A stretch of DNA of 35,104 nucleotides from an uncultured Thalassotalea sp. (lineage in GTDB: Bacteria; Pseudomonadota; Gammaproteobacteria; Enterobacterales; Alteromonadaceae). The DNA lies in contig CANMZP010000036.1 in assembly GCA_947502355.1 (NCBI GenBank), forward strand, positions 1 to 35,104. The letters are read 5' to 3'. The notes under the pieces are model-generated. The model made no database searches. It saw only the letters and a program-made list of their open reading frames with translations, and was not told where the DNA came from. Positions 33,876 to 35,104 of the stretch are shown one piece after another. The number at the start of each line of letters is the position of its first letter. Positions within the stretch are counted from its first letter, which is position 1. Made by a program: the position numbers and the translations under genes.

Positions 33876-34988
33876 ATGGAACTTAATGCGTTATTAGAAA
33901 AAATGGTTGCTGAGGATGCATCGGATTTATTTATTACTGTAAACCTGAAGCCGAGTGCCAAAATTAATGGTGAATTAACCGCAATTACTGAAGAAAGCTT
34001 AACCTACGATTCTGCTTTGGCGTTGGTTGAAGGCTCGATGACGGAAAAGCAAATTAAGGAATTCCATGAATCCCTTGAATGTAACTACGCCATTGCGGTG
34101 GAAGGTATTGGCCGTTTTCGTATTTCCGCTTTTTGGCAACGTGAAATGCCCGGCATGGTTATTCGTCGTATCGTTACCGATATCCCTGATGTCGATAAAA
34201 TGGGCCTACCACCGATATTAAAAGATGTGGTGATGTCAAAACGTGGCCTAGTGTTGTTTGTTGGTGGTACGGGTACTGGTAAATCAACGTCAATGGCTTC
34301 TTTAATCGGTTATCGTAACCGTAATGCCCGTGGTCACATTTTAACGATTGAGGACCCCGTAGAGTTTGTGCATGAGCATGGCAAGTCGATGATCACCCAA
34401 CGTGAAGTGGGTATGGATACCGAGTCGTTTGATGCCGCCCTGAAAAGTTCGTTGCGTCAAGCACCCGATGTTATTTTAATTGGTGAGATCCGCTCGCAAG
34501 AAATCATGGAGCATGCATTAAGTTTCGCTGAAACGGGTCACTTGTGTATTGCCACACTGCATGCCAATAACGCCAACCAAGCCATAGACCGTATTATGCA
34601 CTTGGTCCCAGCCGATCAGCATGGCAAGTTGCTATTTGATTTAGCCCTTAACCTTCGTGGCATTATTGCTCAACAATTAATTCCAACGCGTGATGGTCAA
34701 GGTCGTAAAGCCGCGATTGAAATCCTATTAAATTCACCTTACATCGCTGAGCTTATTAAAAAGGGGGCCGTGGGTGATATTAAAGAGGTTATGGCTAAGT
34801 CAAGAGAGTTGGGCATGCAAACCTTCGATCAGGCCTTGTTTGATTTGTATGAGTCGGGTGACATCAGTTACACCGATGCCTTGCATCACGCCGATTCACC
34901 AAATGATCTTCGCTTAATGATTAAATTACGCAGTAATGATCAAACGGGTGTTGGTGGTCTTAAAGGCGCAACCTTAGATATGGATTAA
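33876..34988 (+). CDS. pilU: PilT-like accessory retraction ATPase PilU
   Basis: The product is 370 aa. It is paralogous to pilT along most of its length, with Walker A GGTGTGKST at 130-138, Walker B APDVILIGEIRS and the His box TGHLCIATLHA. The AIRNLIRE-like motif of PilT is replaced by SPYIAELIKKGAVGDI, a typical PilU difference, and the C-terminus is about 25 residues longer. PilU works only with PilT in studied systems and strengthens retraction. Its start ATG 33876 has a purine-rich site (AAGGCAAGGATATAAG) slightly far upstream. An IS3-family element begins 45 bases after the stop, so nothing tells whether another pilus gene once followed. Confidence 0.95.
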   Translation: MELNALLEKMVAEDASDLFITVNLKPSAKINGELTAITEESLTYDSALALVEGSMTEKQIKEFHESLECNYAIAVEGIGRFRISAFWQREMPGMVIRRIVTDIPDVDKMGLPPILKDVVMSKRGLVLFVGGTGTGKSTSMASLIGYRNRNARGHILTIEDPVEFVHEHGKSMITQREVGMDTESFDAALKSSLRQAPDVILIGEIRSQEIMEHALSFAETGHLCIATLHANNANQAIDRIMHLVPADQHGKLLFDLALNLRGIIAQQLIPTRDGQGRKAAIEILLNSPYIAELIKKGAVGDIKEVMAKSRELGMQTFDQALFDLYESGDISYTDALHHADSPNDLRLMIKLRSNDQTGVGGLKGATLDMD

Positions 34989-35032
34989 GGCACCGCTTTC
35001 AATCTGTGTTTTTTATAAGCCCATAAGTGAAG

Positions 35033-35104
35033 TGACCCCAAGAAGTTGGACACTTTGTTAAGCGGCTACAAAGGCCTGATTTCGATATTCTATCGGACTC
35101 AGGC
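35033..35104 (-). mobile_element. End of an IS3-family insertion sequence
   Basis: TGACCCCAAGAAGTTGGACA from 35033 has the look of an IS3-family terminal inverted repeat. The transposase stop lies 25 bases inside it. The element runs off the window end, so its other end and any target duplication cannot be seen. Confidence 0.75.
35058..35104 (-). CDS. IS3-family transposase, C-terminal fragment (cut by window edge)
   Basis: The minus strand from the window end reads LSPIEYRNQAFVAA and then TAA at 35060-35058. SP[I/V]EYRN close to the C-terminus is the typical end of IS3-family OrfB, an rve (DDE) integrase-type transposase. Only about 15 residues are inside the window, so integrity cannot be judged. 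Confidence 0.7.
   Translation of the reverse strand, partial: LSPIEYRNQAFVAA

Noticed and set aside
34989-35032. A terminator after pilU
   Set aside because: There is a TTTTTTA run but no stem before it.

Overview
The window looks like a chromosomal segment of a marine gammaproteobacterium of the Alteromonadales, most like Colwelliaceae (Thalassotalea/Colwellia). This rests on family resemblance and gene order, not on a database search. Two blocks keep a gene order also found in Escherichia coli: purL divergent from mltF with tadA convergent, and pilT/yggS-proC-yggT-x-rdgB-hemW. No rRNA, tRNA or CRISPR array was seen.

Layout: 1-5054 holds a 51-bp tandem repeat, a YggN-like periplasmic protein, CinA, a DUF4097 VNGS-repeat protein, a serine carboxylesterase, a small DUF2960-type protein and an unrecognised secreted protein. 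5055-6709 is accessory: a REP-like palindrome, an unrecognised membrane protein and a gene broken by an in-frame TGA. 6710-15041 has a GNAT acetyltransferase, a large exported S9 peptidase, a lipocalin-like small protein, RraB-like, zinc-ribbon and AcpH-like proteins, a membrane-anchored cyclophilin, and a divergent pair made of an iodotyrosine-deiodinase-like nitroreductase and an MFS transporter.

15129-20684 is the most plastic region. Two diverged copies of a ~198-bp repeat in opposite orientation (15823-16020 and 20351-20549) bracket it. Inside is a cassette (about 16088-17955) with long imperfect terminal inverted repeats, each containing the same 32-bp REP-like palindrome. The cassette carries a decayed GIY-YIG nuclease gene, and an IS110/IS1111-type element with a twice-frameshifted transposase lies between the left palindrome and that gene. 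Next come an NHL-repeat lipoprotein and a LysR regulator.

20685-34988 is mostly core: LysE-type exporter, PurL, MltF, a 51-aa basic protein, TadA, HemW, RdgB, a DUF4426 protein, YggT, ProC, YggS, and the twitching ATPases PilT and PilU. The window ends inside an IS3-family element, of which only one end and the transposase C-terminus are visible.

Functionally the core genes cover purine synthesis, tRNA editing, nucleotide-pool cleaning, proline synthesis, PLP homeostasis, murein turnover and pilus retraction. The candidates for something less described are the palindrome/GIY-YIG cassette with related palindromes, and the deiodinase-like enzyme paired with a transporter.
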